A stretch of DNA of 64,000 nt from Aidingimonas lacisalsi (GTDB taxonomy: Bacteria > Pseudomonadota > Gammaproteobacteria > Pseudomonadales > Halomonadaceae). The position numbers and the translations under genes are program-made. The DNA lies in NCBI RefSeq assembly GCF_008079445.1, contig NZ_VRYH01000001.1, forward strand, positions 186,001 through 250,000, in the 5' to 3' direction. Position 1 is the stretch's first letter. Every line of letters starts with the position of its first letter. Below are positions 8,630 through 18,436 of the stretch, piece after piece. The notes below the pieces were generated by a model, which saw nothing but the letters and a program-made list of their open reading frames with translations, had not been told where the DNA came from and searched no databases.

Positions 8630-9083
8630 GCAACACTCTCCGATTGAGCGGGAACTCGCATCGACCCATGGGCGGTCGGTCGACATGACAAGCGCCACAC
8701 TGGCGGTACCCGGCATTGTCAGGATAGCCCATTCTGCCGTCACACCATATATGGCGATCGGTTACCCGATGACTACCATATATGGTCGAACTATCTCGTT
8801 GATCGACGCCAAGGATCGCCAGCATCGCCGTGGCGACTTGTCGCAAGGACGTCAATTGCACTGCTGCCGGGCGTTTTTGGTGCAAGGTGGTTCGCAACAC
8901 GGCTATCACCGCTCATTCATGAGAAACCAGTCATCCTTCGCTTGGCGTACTCATGGGCCAGCGTAGCCTCAGTAACAAAGCATCGCTGATTTTAGGAACG
9001 GTTTTTGCTAGGGCCAGGGTACATGCTTCAACGGCATGCAACTCGTCAACCAACAATAACTCCATCAATCGCGAGGGACTCCA
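8630..9083. other. Divergent intergenic region between nrdJa and aapJ
   Basis: About 450 bp without a gene. It holds the leader and promoter of nrdJa (with the paired NrdR-like operators at 8742-8788) and the promoter of the aap operon. I see no B12-riboswitch core in the nrdJa leader and no small open frame with a ribosome site. GAGGGA, 5 nt before the aapJ ATG, is the only other site I can name. Confidence 0.5.
8742..8788 (-). promoter_or_regulatory. Tandem NrdR-box-like operators of nrdJab
   Basis: Two 16-bp sites, 8742-8757 (ACACCATATATGGCGA) and 8773-8788 (CTACCATATATGGTCG), share the palindromic core CCATATATGG. Their centres are 31 bp apart, about three helical turns. This is the known architecture of NrdR operators (two boxes of the type acaCwAtATaTwGtgt on one face of DNA), and it lies upstream of a ribonucleotide reductase operon, the regulon NrdR controls. 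The sequence and spacing are seen directly; NrdR binding is inferred. Confidence 0.75.
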
Positions 9084-10112
9084 ATGCGATACGACAAGAA
9101 TGCCTTGGTACTTATGACCTCGGCCGCCGCCCTCAGTCTGGGCATGGTCGGCCAAGCTCAAGCCGACACCCTCGAGGATACCCGAGAGCGAGGCGAAGTC
9201 CGGTGTGGTGTGAGCGACGGTCTCCCAGGCTTTTCAGCTCCCGACGACGAAGGCAATTGGCAAGGCATTGACGTCGATGTCTGCCGAGCCGTCGCTGCGG
9301 CGGTCTTGGGGGATTCCGAGGCGGTTAGCTACACCTCATTGACCGCTCAGGAACGTTTTACGGCACTGCAGTCCGGAGAAGTCGACGTTCTGTCGCGCAA
9401 CACTACCTGGACCACCACCCGAGACACGACATTAGGCCTCAATTTTACCGGGGTCACCTTCTACGACGGTCAGGGCTTCCTGATCTCCAAGGATCTAGGT
9501 ATCTCCAGTGCCAAGGAGTTGGATGGCGCCTCCGTCTGCGTGCAATCCGGCACCACCACCGAACTCAATCTCGCCGATTACTTCGATGCCAACGACATGG
9601 AGTTCAACCCGATCGTATTCGATACCTCCGAGCAGACCGTCGGTGGGTTCGAGTCCGGGCGCTGTGACGTACTGACCTCGGATACCTCACAACTGGCAGC
9701 CCTTCGCATCCAGCTTGACGATCCGGAAAGCGCCGAAGTACTGCCTGAAGTCATATCCAAGGAGCCACTGGGACCGGTAGTCCGCCAGGGCGACGATACC
9801 TGGTTCAATATCGTCAAGTGGTCGTTGTTCGCGATGCTCAATGCCGAAGAGTATGGGGTCAACAGCGAGAATGTCGATGACATGCTGGATTCCGAAAACC
9901 CCAGTATCGCCCGTCTGCTGGGTGAAGACGGCAACTATGGCGAAGAAATGGGGCTAGAAGCCGACTGGGCCTACAACATCATTGACCAAGTCGGTAACTA
10001 CGCCGAAAGCTATGATCGCAATGTAGGCATGGATTCACCTCTCGAAATCGAACGTGGCGTGAATCGACTATGGACCGATGGTGGCATTCATTACGCACCA
10101 CCGATCCGCTGA
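9084..10112 (+). CDS. aapJ: General L-amino-acid ABC transporter, periplasmic binding protein AapJ
   Basis: 342 residues: signal peptide ending ...GQAQA, then a type-II periplasmic binding fold beginning DTLEDTRERGEVRCGVSDG, typical of AapJ/BztA. The size and the following aapQMP order match Rhizobium aap and Rhodobacter bzt systems, which take up a broad range of L-amino acids. GAGGGA precedes the ATG. First gene of the operon; a strong hairpin after the stop probably raises its expression relative to the permeases. Confidence 0.9.
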   Translation: MRYDKNALVLMTSAAALSLGMVGQAQADTLEDTRERGEVRCGVSDGLPGFSAPDDEGNWQGIDVDVCRAVAAAVLGDSEAVSYTSLTAQERFTALQSGEVDVLSRNTTWTTTRDTTLGLNFTGVTFYDGQGFLISKDLGISSAKELDGASVCVQSGTTTELNLADYFDANDMEFNPIVFDTSEQTVGGFESGRCDVLTSDTSQLAALRIQLDDPESAEVLPEVISKEPLGPVVRQGDDTWFNIVKWSLFAMLNAEEYGVNSENVDDMLDSENPSIARLLGEDGNYGEEMGLEADWAYNIIDQVGNYAESYDRNVGMDSPLEIERGVNRLWTDGGIHYAPPIR

Positions 10113-10121
10113 TCACTCCGC

Positions 10122-10147
10122 ATCAGACGTCCGACGACGTCTCTGAT
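10122..10147 (+). terminator. Intercistronic hairpin between aapJ and aapQ
   Basis: The arms AGACGTC and GACGTCT (10125-10131 and 10136-10142) form a perfect 7-bp stem with a CGAC loop, extendable by ATC/GAT pairs. No T-run follows. Hairpins at this place after binding-protein genes commonly stabilise the upstream message or partly terminate transcription; which applies here is not known. Confidence 0.55.
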
Positions 10148-10233
10148 CCCTATCGTCATGCGCTCGTCGACCTGGCCACCCCCGGGTCGACGGCCACGCC
10201 CCCTGCTTGACGGATCCAAGCGGAGAACAATGC

Positions 10234-11424
10234 ATGTCCATTCGCCCTCAGACACAGCCAACGGGACCTAAACCACCGTTCTGGCGTGATCGCGCCAAGC
10301 GCGCCTTGTTGGCTCAATGCCTGTTATTGGCAGCGCTCGCTGCCATTGTGCTGTTCATCATCGACAATACCCAGGACAATCTAGCCTCTCGCGGCATCAC
10401 TACCGGCCTAGGTTTCCTGGACGATACCGCTGGCTTCGGAATCGGCCAGACTCTGATCGACTACTCATCCGATAGCACCTATGGCCGCACATTCATCGTC
10501 GGCTTGCTCAATACGTTGCTGGTATCCGGTCTGGGCGTATTGGCCGCGACCCTCGTCGGTTTCACCGTAGGCATAGCACGGTTGTCTTCCAACTGGCTGG
10601 TCGCCCGGCTGGCTAGCGGATATATAGAAGTATTCCGCAACATTCCGTTATTGCTGCAGATATTCTTCTGGTACTTCGCCGTCCTGCAATCGTTGCCTTC
10701 GACACGAGAGAGCATGTCTTTGGGGGAGGCGATTTTCCTCAACATACGAGGTCTCTATTTACCGAAACCGCAGTTCCTGTCCGGCTTCGGTTCGATTCCC
10801 ATCGCCATCGTCGTAGCCATTGCCGCCAGCATCGGTCTGATCATCTGGAATAGACGTCGTCATGCCGCCACCGGAAAACGCCTACCCGCTATCTGGCTGT
10901 CACTGGCCATCATCATCGGCTTACCTCTGCTGGTACTGGTGATTACCGGTATCCCCGTCACTTGGGAACTGCCCGAACTGGGTGGATTCAACTTCAGTGG
11001 AGGGATCACCATCATCCCCGAGCTCCTGGCACTGTGGTTGGCACTATCGATCTACACGGCCTCATTCATCGCCGAGATCGTACGGTCGGGCATCCAGGCA
11101 ATATCCCACGGCCAGACCGAAGCGGCACTGGCACTGAGTATTCCCAAGAAACTAGTACTTCGTCTGGTCATCATTCCCCAGGCCATGCGCGTAATCGTTC
11201 CGCCACTGACCAGCCAATACCTCAACCTGACCAAGAACTCATCATTGGCCACGGCGATCGGGTACCCGGATCTCGTATCGGTATTCGCCGGAACCACACT
11301 GAATCAGACCGGGCAGGCCATTGAGGTCATCGCCATGACCATGGCGGTCTATCTGACCATCAGCTTACTGATCTCGATGTTCATGAACTGGTTCAACGCC
11401 CGGATGGCGTTGGTGGAACGCTAG
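10234..11424 (+). CDS. aapQ: General L-amino-acid ABC transporter permease AapQ
   Basis: 396-residue inner-membrane permease. It has an unusually long N-terminal half with separated TM segments and a C-terminal His/Glu/Gln/Arg-type permease domain holding the EAA-like loop (SGIQAISHGQTEAALALSIP). The start at 10234 (MSIRPQ) has GGAGA 7 nt upstream; an in-frame TTG nine codons earlier is less likely. It pairs with AapM, 10 nt downstream. Confidence 0.88.
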   Translation: MSIRPQTQPTGPKPPFWRDRAKRALLAQCLLLAALAAIVLFIIDNTQDNLASRGITTGLGFLDDTAGFGIGQTLIDYSSDSTYGRTFIVGLLNTLLVSGLGVLAATLVGFTVGIARLSSNWLVARLASGYIEVFRNIPLLLQIFFWYFAVLQSLPSTRESMSLGEAIFLNIRGLYLPKPQFLSGFGSIPIAIVVAIAASIGLIIWNRRRHAATGKRLPAIWLSLAIIIGLPLLVLVITGIPVTWELPELGGFNFSGGITIIPELLALWLALSIYTASFIAEIVRSGIQAISHGQTEAALALSIPKKLVLRLVIIPQAMRVIVPPLTSQYLNLTKNSSLATAIGYPDLVSVFAGTTLNQTGQAIEVIAMTMAVYLTISLLISMFMNWFNARMALVER

Positions 11425-11434
11425 GAGACGCGCG

Positions 11435-12529
11435 ATGATCCACAACCGTGAAATGCTGCCCTCGCAACCGGCACCGCGCCGTTCCATCGGTCCTTTCGCA
11501 TGGCTTAAAGCCAATCTATTCAGTGGTCCCGTCAATACCCTGGTCACGCTGGCTGGTTTGTACCTTCTTTATTGGCTGCTGACACCGACGATCCAGTGGG
11601 CATTCATCGAGGCCGACTGGCAAGGGGCTTCCCCTGATGACTGCACCAGCGCTGGCGCCTGCTGGGTGTTCGTCAATGCCCGGCTCGATCAGTTCATTTA
11701 TGGTCTCTATCCAAGCGAGGAAACCTGGCGTATCAACATCGTATTCGCACTGTTCACAGCGCTCATCGCCTGGTTGGCGATTCCCAGGCTCCCCTACAAA
11801 CGATGGATCGCCATCATCACTCTGTTCGTCTTTCCCGTTATTGCCTATGTTCTCATGCATGGTGGCTATTTCGGTCTACCCAGGGTATCCACTCAGCGCT
11901 GGGGCGGGCTGACACTCACGCTGGTCCTGGCAGTGGTCGGCATGGTGGCAGCATTACCGATCGGGGTGATACTGGCATTGGGACGACGATCAACGATGCC
12001 GATCATCAGAAGCGTTTGTGTCATTTTCATCGAATTCTGGCGTGGCGCTCCCTTGATCACCATTCTGTTCATGGCATCGGTCATGTTGCCGTTGTTCATG
12101 CCGACCGGGGTAGATATTGACCGACTGATCCGCGCGCTTGTCGGTATCACGCTATTTCAGAGTGCCTATATGGCGGAAGTCGTACGCGGCGGTTTGCAGG
12201 CCATTCCCAACGGTCAGGACGAAGCGGCTGCGGCATTGGGCATGAGCTACTGGAAACGCATGGGACTGATCGTTCTGCCGCAAGCCTTGAAAATGATGAT
12301 TCCCGGTATCGTCAACACCTTCATCTCACTCTTCAAGGACACCACGCTGGTAATGATCATCGGGCTATTCGATCTGCTCGGCATCGTTCAGGCGGCGCTT
12401 TCCGATTCCCGCTGGCTGGGATTCGACGTCGAAGGTTACGTCTTCACGGCCTTCGTCTTCTGGATATTCTGTTTCAGCATGTCGCGCTACAGCCAGTATC
12501 TGGAGCGCCGACTGCACACCGGCCATTGA
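11435..12529 (+). CDS. aapM: General L-amino-acid ABC transporter permease AapM
   Basis: 364-residue permease with the same layout as AapQ: an N-terminal TM segment followed by a long loop (which includes the [12 protein letters not shown] stretch), then a cluster of TM segments and the EAA loop ([20 protein letters not shown]). AapQ and AapM form the heterodimeric channel. Starts 10 nt after aapQ. Confidence 0.88.
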   Translation: MIHNREMLPSQPAPRRSIGPFAWLKANLFSGPVNTLVTLAGLYLLYWLLTPTIQWAFIEADWQGASPDDCTSAGACWVFVNARLDQFIYGLYPSEETWRINIVFALFTALIAWLAIPRLPYKRWIAIITLFVFPVIAYVLMHGGYFGLPRVSTQRWGGLTLTLVLAVVGMVAALPIGVILALGRRSTMPIIRSVCVIFIEFWRGAPLITILFMASVMLPLFMPTGVDIDRLIRALVGITLFQSAYMAEVVRGGLQAIPNGQDEAAAALGMSYWKRMGLIVLPQALKMMIPGIVNTFISLFKDTTLVMIIGLFDLLGIVQAALSDSRWLGFDVEGYVFTAFVFWIFCFSMSRYSQYLERRLHTGH

Positions 12530-12597
12530 CACGTCAGACGTCTCGACACTCGAGCAGCAAATACGACATCGACACAATCACAACAGGACACCAGGAA

Positions 12598-13371
12598 ATG
12601 AATGAGCAGGCTACGACTGCCGCGAACGCCGACGACGCCCTGATGGTCGAAATGCGCGGCCTCAATAAGTGGTTCGGGGATTTCCATGTATTGCGCGAGA
12701 TATATCTGGAGGTCGAACGCGGCGAGCGTATCGTCATTTGCGGCCCCTCCGGCTCGGGCAAATCGACTCTGATCCGCTGCATCAATCATCTCGAAGAATT
12801 TCAGAAGGGGGATCTATCGGTTGGTGGTTTACCGATGACCCAGGACGTGAAGCGAATCGAACAGATTCGTCGTCGTGTCGGCATGGTCTTCCAACACTTC
12901 AACCTGTTCCCTCACCTGACGGTGCTGGAGAACTGCTGCCTTTCTCCCATCTGGGTGCAGAAAAAGCCTCGGAAGGAAGCAGAAGCCCAGGCAATGAACT
13001 ACCTGGAACGTGTACAGATCGCCGAGCAGGCACTCAAATATCCCGGTCAGCTCTCCGGGGGTCAACAACAACGGGTTGCCATTGCACGCTCGCTCTGCAT
13101 GCATCCGGAAGTGATGCTATTCGACGAACCTACCTCGGCTCTCGACCCGGAGATGATCAAGGAGGTGCTCGACGTCATGGTGGAGTTGGCTCATGAGGGC
13201 ATGACCATGCTCTGCGTCACTCACGAAATGGGCTTCGCCAAAACGGTAGCCGATAGAGTCATATTCATGGATCAGGGACAAATCATCGAGGAAAACGCTC
13301 CAGAGGCCTTTTTCAACGACCCTCAATCGGAGCGCACCCAGCTCTTTCTTAGTCAGATCCTCGGCCATTGA
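12598..13371 (+). CDS. aapP: General L-amino-acid ABC transporter ATP-binding protein AapP
   Basis: 257-residue ATPase. Walker A is GPSGSGKST, the signature is LSGGQQQR, Walker B is [14 protein letters not shown], and the switch His lies in CVTHEMGFA. The start at 12598 (MNEQATTAA) gives the usual AapP length and has an AGGA site; the frame is open 24 codons further upstream, overlapping the end of aapM, but without a site. Last gene of the aap operon. Confidence 0.9.
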   Translation: MNEQATTAANADDALMVEMRGLNKWFGDFHVLREIYLEVERGERIVICGPSGSGKSTLIRCINHLEEFQKGDLSVGGLPMTQDVKRIEQIRRRVGMVFQHFNLFPHLTVLENCCLSPIWVQKKPRKEAEAQAMNYLERVQIAEQALKYPGQLSGGQQQRVAIARSLCMHPEVMLFDEPTSALDPEMIKEVLDVMVELAHEGMTMLCVTHEMGFAKTVADRVIFMDQGQIIEENAPEAFFNDPQSERTQLFLSQILGH

Positions 13372-13605
13372 GCCCATCTTCCCTCGGCTTGAGTCTGTCG
13401 GGGAATCAGCCATGGGTCGATCCTGAATCATGTGTCGACGCTTCCAGCGGCCTCATGAGCCTGTCATTGTTTAATGTCACACTCTCTAATAACCAATAGC
13501 TATTTGTCAGACTGCTTAATATTCCTTAACGTGTGATTTCATCACTTGAGCTATGCTCTCTGGAGGGCGCTCGAGTCCTTTTCATGGCACGTCAGGAGAT
13601 ATCCC

Positions 13606-14364
13606 ATGTTACGCCGTTTCACGCTGGCCGCGCTGGCCACAGGACTCATGGCAGTCGGCGGGTTGACACACGCCGATGAAGACACGATCAAGGTCGGTAT
13701 GTCCGGCGGTTATTTCCCCTTCACTTTCGTTGAGCAGGACACCCTGAAGGGGTTCGAGGTCGACGTCATGGAGGCGGTTGCCGATGAGCTGGATAGAGAC
13801 GTGGAGTTCGTCACCGCCAATTTCTCCGGGCTGTTCGGAATGCTCGAATCAGGCCGTGTCGATACCATCGCCAACCAGATCACCATTACCGAAGAACGGT
13901 CCGATAAGTACGTGTTCACCGAGCCCTATGTCTATGACGGAGCCCAGGTCGTAGTCAAGGAGGGCAGCGATGCCATCCAGGGCGTCGAGGATCTGCGCGG
14001 CAAGAGCGTAGCCGTCAACCTGGGCTCCAATTACGAAGAGCTCTTGCGCGAACTACCGTACGCCGACGAGATCGACATCCGTACCTACGAGAGCAACATC
14101 GAGCAGGATACCGCCCTGGGCCGAGTCGATGCGTTCGTGATGGACAGGGTCAGCGCCAGCCAGGTCATCAAGGAGAAACCACTGCCGCTGCAGTTGGCCG
14201 GTCAACCGTTCTCCGAGATCCGCAACGCCCTGCCATTCCGCGATACCGAAGCCGATCGTGAGTTGCGCGACCAGGTCGATGGAGCATTGAGTTCGCTCCG
14301 CGAAGACGGCACCCTCGCCGCAATCTCCGAGCGCTGGTTCGGTACCGACATCACTCGTCCCTGA
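13606..14364 (+). CDS. tcyJ: Amino-acid ABC transporter binding protein, cystine type (TcyJ/FliY-like)
   Basis: 252 residues: signal peptide ending near ...GLTHA, then a binding fold with the pattern of E. coli FliY/TcyJ (GGYFPFTFVEQDTLKGFEVD, NQITITEERSDKY, and the terminal WFGTDIT). The start at 13606 has AGGAG 7 nt upstream; an earlier in-frame ATG has no site. It is the first gene of a three-gene unit with a permease and an ATPase. L-cystine is the likely substrate by family resemblance; other polar amino acids are possible. Confidence 0.75.
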   Translation: MLRRFTLAALATGLMAVGGLTHADEDTIKVGMSGGYFPFTFVEQDTLKGFEVDVMEAVADELDRDVEFVTANFSGLFGMLESGRVDTIANQITITEERSDKYVFTEPYVYDGAQVVVKEGSDAIQGVEDLRGKSVAVNLGSNYEELLRELPYADEIDIRTYESNIEQDTALGRVDAFVMDRVSASQVIKEKPLPLQLAGQPFSEIRNALPFRDTEADRELRDQVDGALSSLREDGTLAAISERWFGTDITRP

Positions 14365-14382
14365 CGCATCGAGACGTTGTCC

Positions 14383-15057
14383 ATGAACGTTCTCGACGTC
14401 GACTACATGGTCGGGCTAGTCCCCGTCCTGATCCGTTACCTGCCGCTGACTCTGGCCATGGCAGTGGCAGGCATGGCACTGGCTCTGGTGCTGGCCTGCG
14501 GCCTAGCCGTTATCCGGGTGCTGCGGATTCCGGGGCTGAACGGTGCAACGCTGCTGTTCATCTCGTTCTTCCGCGGCACGCCCCTGCTGGTCCAGCTATT
14601 TCTGTTTTACTACGGGCTGCCACAGGTTCTCGCCTTTCTGACGCAGATCAACGGCGTTACGGCCACCATCATGGGCCTGACCCTGCACTTTTCAGCCTAC
14701 ATGGCGGAATCGATACGCGCCGCCATCGTCGGTGTGGATCGCAGCCAGACGGAAGCCGCCCTATCCATCGGCATGACCAATGGCCAGCTGATGCGCCGGA
14801 TCGTGTTGCCACAGGCGACACGCGTGGCGGTGCCAACACTCATGAACTACTTCATCGACATGATCAAGGCGACGTCACTGGCGTTCACGCTGGGGGTCAC
14901 CGAGCTGATGGGAGCGACCCAGAAGGAGGCCGCCGGCAGCTTCCTCTATTTCGAGGCGTTCATTACCGTGGCGATCATCTATTGGCTGATCGTCGAGGGT
15001 CTGGCCTGGTTCCAACGCCGACTGGAAACGCGACTCAACGAGGCCTATCGGCGATGA
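14383..15057 (+). CDS. tcyL: Amino-acid ABC transporter permease (TcyL/YecS-like)
   Basis: 224-residue permease of the His/Glu/Gln/Arg family with about five TM segments and the EAA loop SIRAAIVGVDRSQTEAALSI. Start chosen at ATG 14383 (MNVLDVDYM), 18 nt after the binding-protein stop; a TTG two codons upstream is the alternative. The stop overlaps the ATPase start (ATGA), implying translational coupling. Confidence 0.82.
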   Translation: MNVLDVDYMVGLVPVLIRYLPLTLAMAVAGMALALVLACGLAVIRVLRIPGLNGATLLFISFFRGTPLLVQLFLFYYGLPQVLAFLTQINGVTATIMGLTLHFSAYMAESIRAAIVGVDRSQTEAALSIGMTNGQLMRRIVLPQATRVAVPTLMNYFIDMIKATSLAFTLGVTELMGATQKEAAGSFLYFEAFITVAIIYWLIVEGLAWFQRRLETRLNEAYRR

Positions 15058-15812
15058 TCAAGATCGAGAAACTCGTCAAGCGCTTCAATGGAGCGCCCGT
15101 ACTGGATGGTATCGACCTCGAAATCGAACAGGGCGAGATCATTGTGGTCATCGGGCCATCGGGAACCGGCAAATCGACGCTGCTACGCTGCCTCAATTTC
15201 CTCGAGCGTCCCGATGCCGGCCATCTGACCCTCGGGGACCTGGACGTGGATGTTACCCGAGCCACTCGCGCCGACATTCTAGAGGCAAGGCGGCGCACCG
15301 CGTTCGTTTTCCAGAATTACGCTCTGTTCGCCAACAAGACGGCACTCGAGAACATCGCCGAAGGTCTGATTGTCGTTAACCGCTGGCCCAAGGTGAAAGC
15401 CCATGCGCGTGCCCGGGAGATACTCGAGCGCATCGGCCTGGCCGATAAGGCGGATGCCTACCCGGCATCGCTGTCAGGCGGGCAACAGCAGCGGGTCGGG
15501 ATCGGCAGGGCCATGGCCGCCCAAGCCGAAATCATCCTGTTCGATGAACCCACATCCTCTCTGGATCCGGAGTGGGTCGAAGAAGTCCTGGGACTCATGA
15601 AACAACTGGCAAGCGAACGCCAGACCATGCTCGTGGTGACGCACGAAATGGGGTTTGCTCAAGATGTGGCCGATCGAGTGGTCTTCATGGACAGCGGCCA
15701 CATCGTCGAACAAGGCCCACCTGCGCGACTCTTTCGCGAGCCCCGGGATCCTCGCACCCGAGATTTCCTGCGCAAAGTACTCGCTAACCAGGTCGACCCG
15801 CTGGCTACCTGA
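15054..15812 (+). CDS. tcyN: Amino-acid ABC transporter ATP-binding protein (TcyN/YecC-like)
   Basis: 252-residue ATPase with Walker A GPSGTGKST, signature LSGGQQQR, Walker B IILFDEPTSSLDPE and the switch region [10 protein letters not shown]. The start at 15054 overlaps the permease stop by 4 nt; an upstream in-frame ATG lies inside the permease gene. Completes the cystine-type importer. Confidence 0.85.
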   Translation: MIKIEKLVKRFNGAPVLDGIDLEIEQGEIIVVIGPSGTGKSTLLRCLNFLERPDAGHLTLGDLDVDVTRATRADILEARRRTAFVFQNYALFANKTALENIAEGLIVVNRWPKVKAHARAREILERIGLADKADAYPASLSGGQQQRVGIGRAMAAQAEIILFDEPTSSLDPEWVEEVLGLMKQLASERQTMLVVTHEMGFAQDVADRVVFMDSGHIVEQGPPARLFREPRDPRTRDFLRKVLANQVDPLAT

Positions 15813-15825
15813 CGTGGGTTGCCAT

Positions 15826-16578
15826 TCACGCCGATGCCGACTCCCGGAACGCGGCCCGGATCGCCTTGACCGCAGCGATGGATTCGGGATTGTCACCGTG
15901 CACGCACAGCGTGTCGGCAGGCAGCACCAGAGCCGTACCATCATTGGCTGTCAGGGCCTCACCCCGCGCCAGTGCCACGGCCTGGGAGACGATCGTCGCC
16001 TGATCATGATGCACCGCTCCCGGTTCGCGGCGGGATACCAGACGACCACGGCCGTCGTAGGCACGATCGGCAAAGGTCTCGAACCAGAGCGTGATGCCCA
16101 TGCGCTCGGCCAGTTCACGAATCGGGCCAGGATCGGCGGTCGACATCACCATCAACGGTAGCCGGACATCGTAGCCGGCGACCGCCCGCATCACCCCTTC
16201 AAGCAACGCGAGGTCGGTCGTCATGTCGTTGTAAAGCGCGCCGTGAGGCTTGATGTAACTCAACGACGTGCCGGCGGCCTGGCAGAAACCGGCCAGTGCC
16301 CCGACCTGATATAGCACCATGTCTTCGATTTCTGCCGGCGAACACGCCATCGAGCGACGCCCGAAGCCCATCAGATCGGGATAGCCGGGATGCGCACCGA
16401 TACGAACGCCATGTTCGACGGCGAGCCCCACGGTTGTCCGCATGACATGCGGATCGGACGCATGAAAGCCACAGGCGATATTGGCGCAATCGACATGCGG
16501 CATCACGTCTGCATCCAGCCCGAGCTTCCAGTTTCCGAAACTCTCACCCATATCGCAGTTCAACAACGGTATCGTCAT
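15826..16578 (-). CDS. pxpA: 5-oxoprolinase subunit A (PxpA, LamB/YcsF family)
   Basis: 250 residues with the family signatures [16 protein letters not shown] at the N-terminus, [41 protein letters not shown] and [11 protein letters not shown]. PxpA works with PxpB and PxpC in ATP-dependent opening of 5-oxoproline to glutamate. GGAGG precedes the ATG at 16578. pxpB and pxpC are not in the window, which is unusual because the three genes are normally adjacent. It is divergent from a TRAP transporter that may import the substrate. Confidence 0.88.
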   Translation of the reverse strand: MTIPLLNCDMGESFGNWKLGLDADVMPHVDCANIACGFHASDPHVMRTTVGLAVEHGVRIGAHPGYPDLMGFGRRSMACSPAEIEDMVLYQVGALAGFCQAAGTSLSYIKPHGALYNDMTTDLALLEGVMRAVAGYDVRLPLMVMSTADPGPIRELAERMGITLWFETFADRAYDGRGRLVSRREPGAVHHDQATIVSQAVALARGEALTANDGTALVLPADTLCVHGDNPESIAAVKAIRAAFRESASA

Positions 16579-16696
16579 ATGGCCTCCTGATGCTGTCCGG
16601 AACCGCAGTGAATATCCCCATTCCCGTCATCTTGCCCTAGCCAAGGATATGACAATACCCGCGCGTCAACGCAAAACGTCTTGCCGAGCGTTGACT

Positions 16697-16735
16697 GGCT
16701 AATTAGCCTATGAGGCAGTGTCTCGATGACGTCAT
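16697..16735. promoter_or_regulatory. Two perfect palindromes in the pxpA/TRAP divergent promoter region
   Basis: GGCTAATTAGCC (16697-16708) and ATGACGTCAT (16726-16735) are both perfect palindromes, 28 bp apart centre to centre, in the 238-bp gap between the divergent pxpA and TRAP genes. Their position suggests operators shared by both units. No regulator gene is adjacent, so none is assigned. Confidence 0.4.
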
Positions 16736-16816
16736 GGCTGACACGACAATGACAATAACCTGGATACCCGCCCGCTCCTCACTATGATTTTCACAACATT
16801 ACCGAGGATCTCGATC

Positions 16817-17803
16817 ATGCGTAAAACGCTTTTACTGGCCGCTACCACCACGTGTTCCGCACTCGCCTTGACGACGGCACAAGCCGCGGAGTGGAACCTG
16901 GCAACGCCATACGGTGACGCCAGTTTCCACACCCAGAACACCAAGCAATTTGCCGAGGATGTCGCCGCAGCGACCGATGGCGAACTGACCATCAACGTCC
17001 ATAGTGGCGGCTCGTTGGTCGAGCATGGCGAGATCAAGTCCTCCGTGCGCCGAGGCACCATCCAAGCCGGCGAAATCTTCTTGTCGACGCTCTCCAACGA
17101 ATCGCCGATCTATGAGGTCGACACCCTGCCCGGCGTCGCCGGCAGCTATGAGGATGCCTACCGGTTATGGGAAGTCACCAAACCAGTGATTAGCGATCTC
17201 TTCGCCCAGGAAGGCTTGATGCCGCTCTACGCCGTGGCCTGGCCGGCACAAGGCATCTATACCGATTTCGAGCTGACCGATCCCGATGAGTTCGAGGGCT
17301 TGCGCGTACGTGCCCCCAATATCAACACGCAACGTTTCATTGAAAACCTGGGAGGCAGTCCCACCGAAACCGAAGAGTCGGACATCCCCAACGCCTTCAG
17401 CACAGGTCGTGTCGATGCCATGATCACCTCGAGCTCGACCGGTAACGCCATGACCGCCTGGGACTATGTGTCCCATTACACTGACGCCAACCTGTGGCTA
17501 CCCAAGAATATCGTCTTTGTCAGTCGCGATGCCTACCAACAACTCGATAGTGAAACGCAGCAGGCCCTGATGGACGCTGTCGCCCAGGCGGAAGAACGCG
17601 GTTGGGAAATGAGTCGTGAAGACAATGAAGCCAGCCTGCAGGCTTTGCAGGACAATGGCATTACGGTCTCGCAACCTAACGACGCCGTTGCCGACGCCCT
17701 GCAATCTGCCGGTGATACGTTGTATGACTCGTGGCTGGAACGCGCCGATCAACGCGCCGAACAGGTGCTGGAGAACTATCGCCAGCAGACCGATAATGAA
17801 TGA
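16817..17803 (+). CDS. TRAP transporter solute-binding protein (DctP family)
   Basis: 328-residue periplasmic binding protein: signal peptide ending TTAQAAEW, then a DctP fold with the ligand-gripping block FEGLRVRAPNINTQRFIENLG. The start at 16817 (MRKTLLLAA) has a GAGGATC site and begins the signal peptide; an in-frame ATG 11 codons earlier would precede it with an unsuitable stretch. Heads a dctP-dctQ-dctM operon divergent from pxpA, so 5-oxoproline or a related acid is a plausible but unproven substrate. Confidence 0.88.
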   Translation: MRKTLLLAATTTCSALALTTAQAAEWNLATPYGDASFHTQNTKQFAEDVAAATDGELTINVHSGGSLVEHGEIKSSVRRGTIQAGEIFLSTLSNESPIYEVDTLPGVAGSYEDAYRLWEVTKPVISDLFAQEGLMPLYAVAWPAQGIYTDFELTDPDEFEGLRVRAPNINTQRFIENLGGSPTETEESDIPNAFSTGRVDAMITSSSTGNAMTAWDYVSHYTDANLWLPKNIVFVSRDAYQQLDSETQQALMDAVAQAEERGWEMSREDNEASLQALQDNGITVSQPNDAVADALQSAGDTLYDSWLERADQRAEQVLENYRQQTDNE

Positions 17804-17833
17804 ATTGTCCTGCAGCAATAGTCTGAGTCAGTC

Positions 17834-18403
17834 ATGACCTTCAAGCTGGCAAGACTCTACGACCTGGGGGCTTGGGGCGCCGCCGGCTGCATGATCTCGA
17901 TCTGCGGTCTGGTGGCTCTCCAGGTCATGCTACGCTGTATCGATGGCCTGCTGGTGTTCTTCGGCCTATCACGGTTGGGACTCGGCATTACCGGCGTTTC
18001 GGAAATTGCCGCCTACTTACTGGTCGGTGCGACCGGGCTCGGCCTGGCGTATACCTTCGTGCACCAGGCCCATATTCGAGTGACACTGCTCGTCGCGCGG
18101 CTACCCTCCGCCATCCGTGCCTGGACAGAGGCGTTCTGCCTGGCGGTTGCCCTGGCATTGACAGTGGCGCTGACGGCCGGCCTGATCCAACTCATCGGTG
18201 AGAGCATCGAGTTCCAGGATGTCTCGTCAGGCTTTCTATCGATCCCATTGTGGATTCCCCAGACCGTCCTGGTGGTCGGTGTCGGACTATTGTGCCTGGC
18301 CTTGCTCGAGGCACTCGCCGTTACGCTCAAGACAGCCGTCGTGGCCCCGTCCAGTTACCGTGCTGAAGACAGCAATGAGACCGGCGAGGATGACCGTGCC
18401 TGA
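17834..18403 (+). CDS. TRAP transporter small permease (DctQ family)
   Basis: 189 residues with four hydrophobic segments (about residues 13-31, 52-76, 96-118, 136-158) and a polar C-terminal tail. It starts 30 nt after the binding-protein gene, at an ATG with only a weak ribosome site, and is followed 33 nt later by the large permease. Confidence 0.84.
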   Translation: MTFKLARLYDLGAWGAAGCMISICGLVALQVMLRCIDGLLVFFGLSRLGLGITGVSEIAAYLLVGATGLGLAYTFVHQAHIRVTLLVARLPSAIRAWTEAFCLAVALALTVALTAGLIQLIGESIEFQDVSSGFLSIPLWIPQTVLVVGVGLLCLALLEALAVTLKTAVVAPSSYRAEDSNETGEDDRA

Positions 18404-18436
18404 TTCATCGATGCCCGCCTCGCGGAGAGCCCTGAC

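Noticed and set aside
5744-8647. Two long open frames on the plus strand opposite nrdJb and nrdJa
   Set aside because: They are antisense to well-recognised conserved genes, have arbitrary composition typical of high-GC antisense frames, and lack domains or ribosome sites.
8630-8741. A B12 riboswitch in the nrdJa leader
   Set aside because: The leader is short and I see neither a B12-box-like core nor the extended stem structure; NrdR boxes explain the regulation better.
13372-13440. Rho-independent terminator after aapP
   Set aside because: The CCCTCGG...TCGGGG arms pair poorly and no T-run follows, so it is not listed.
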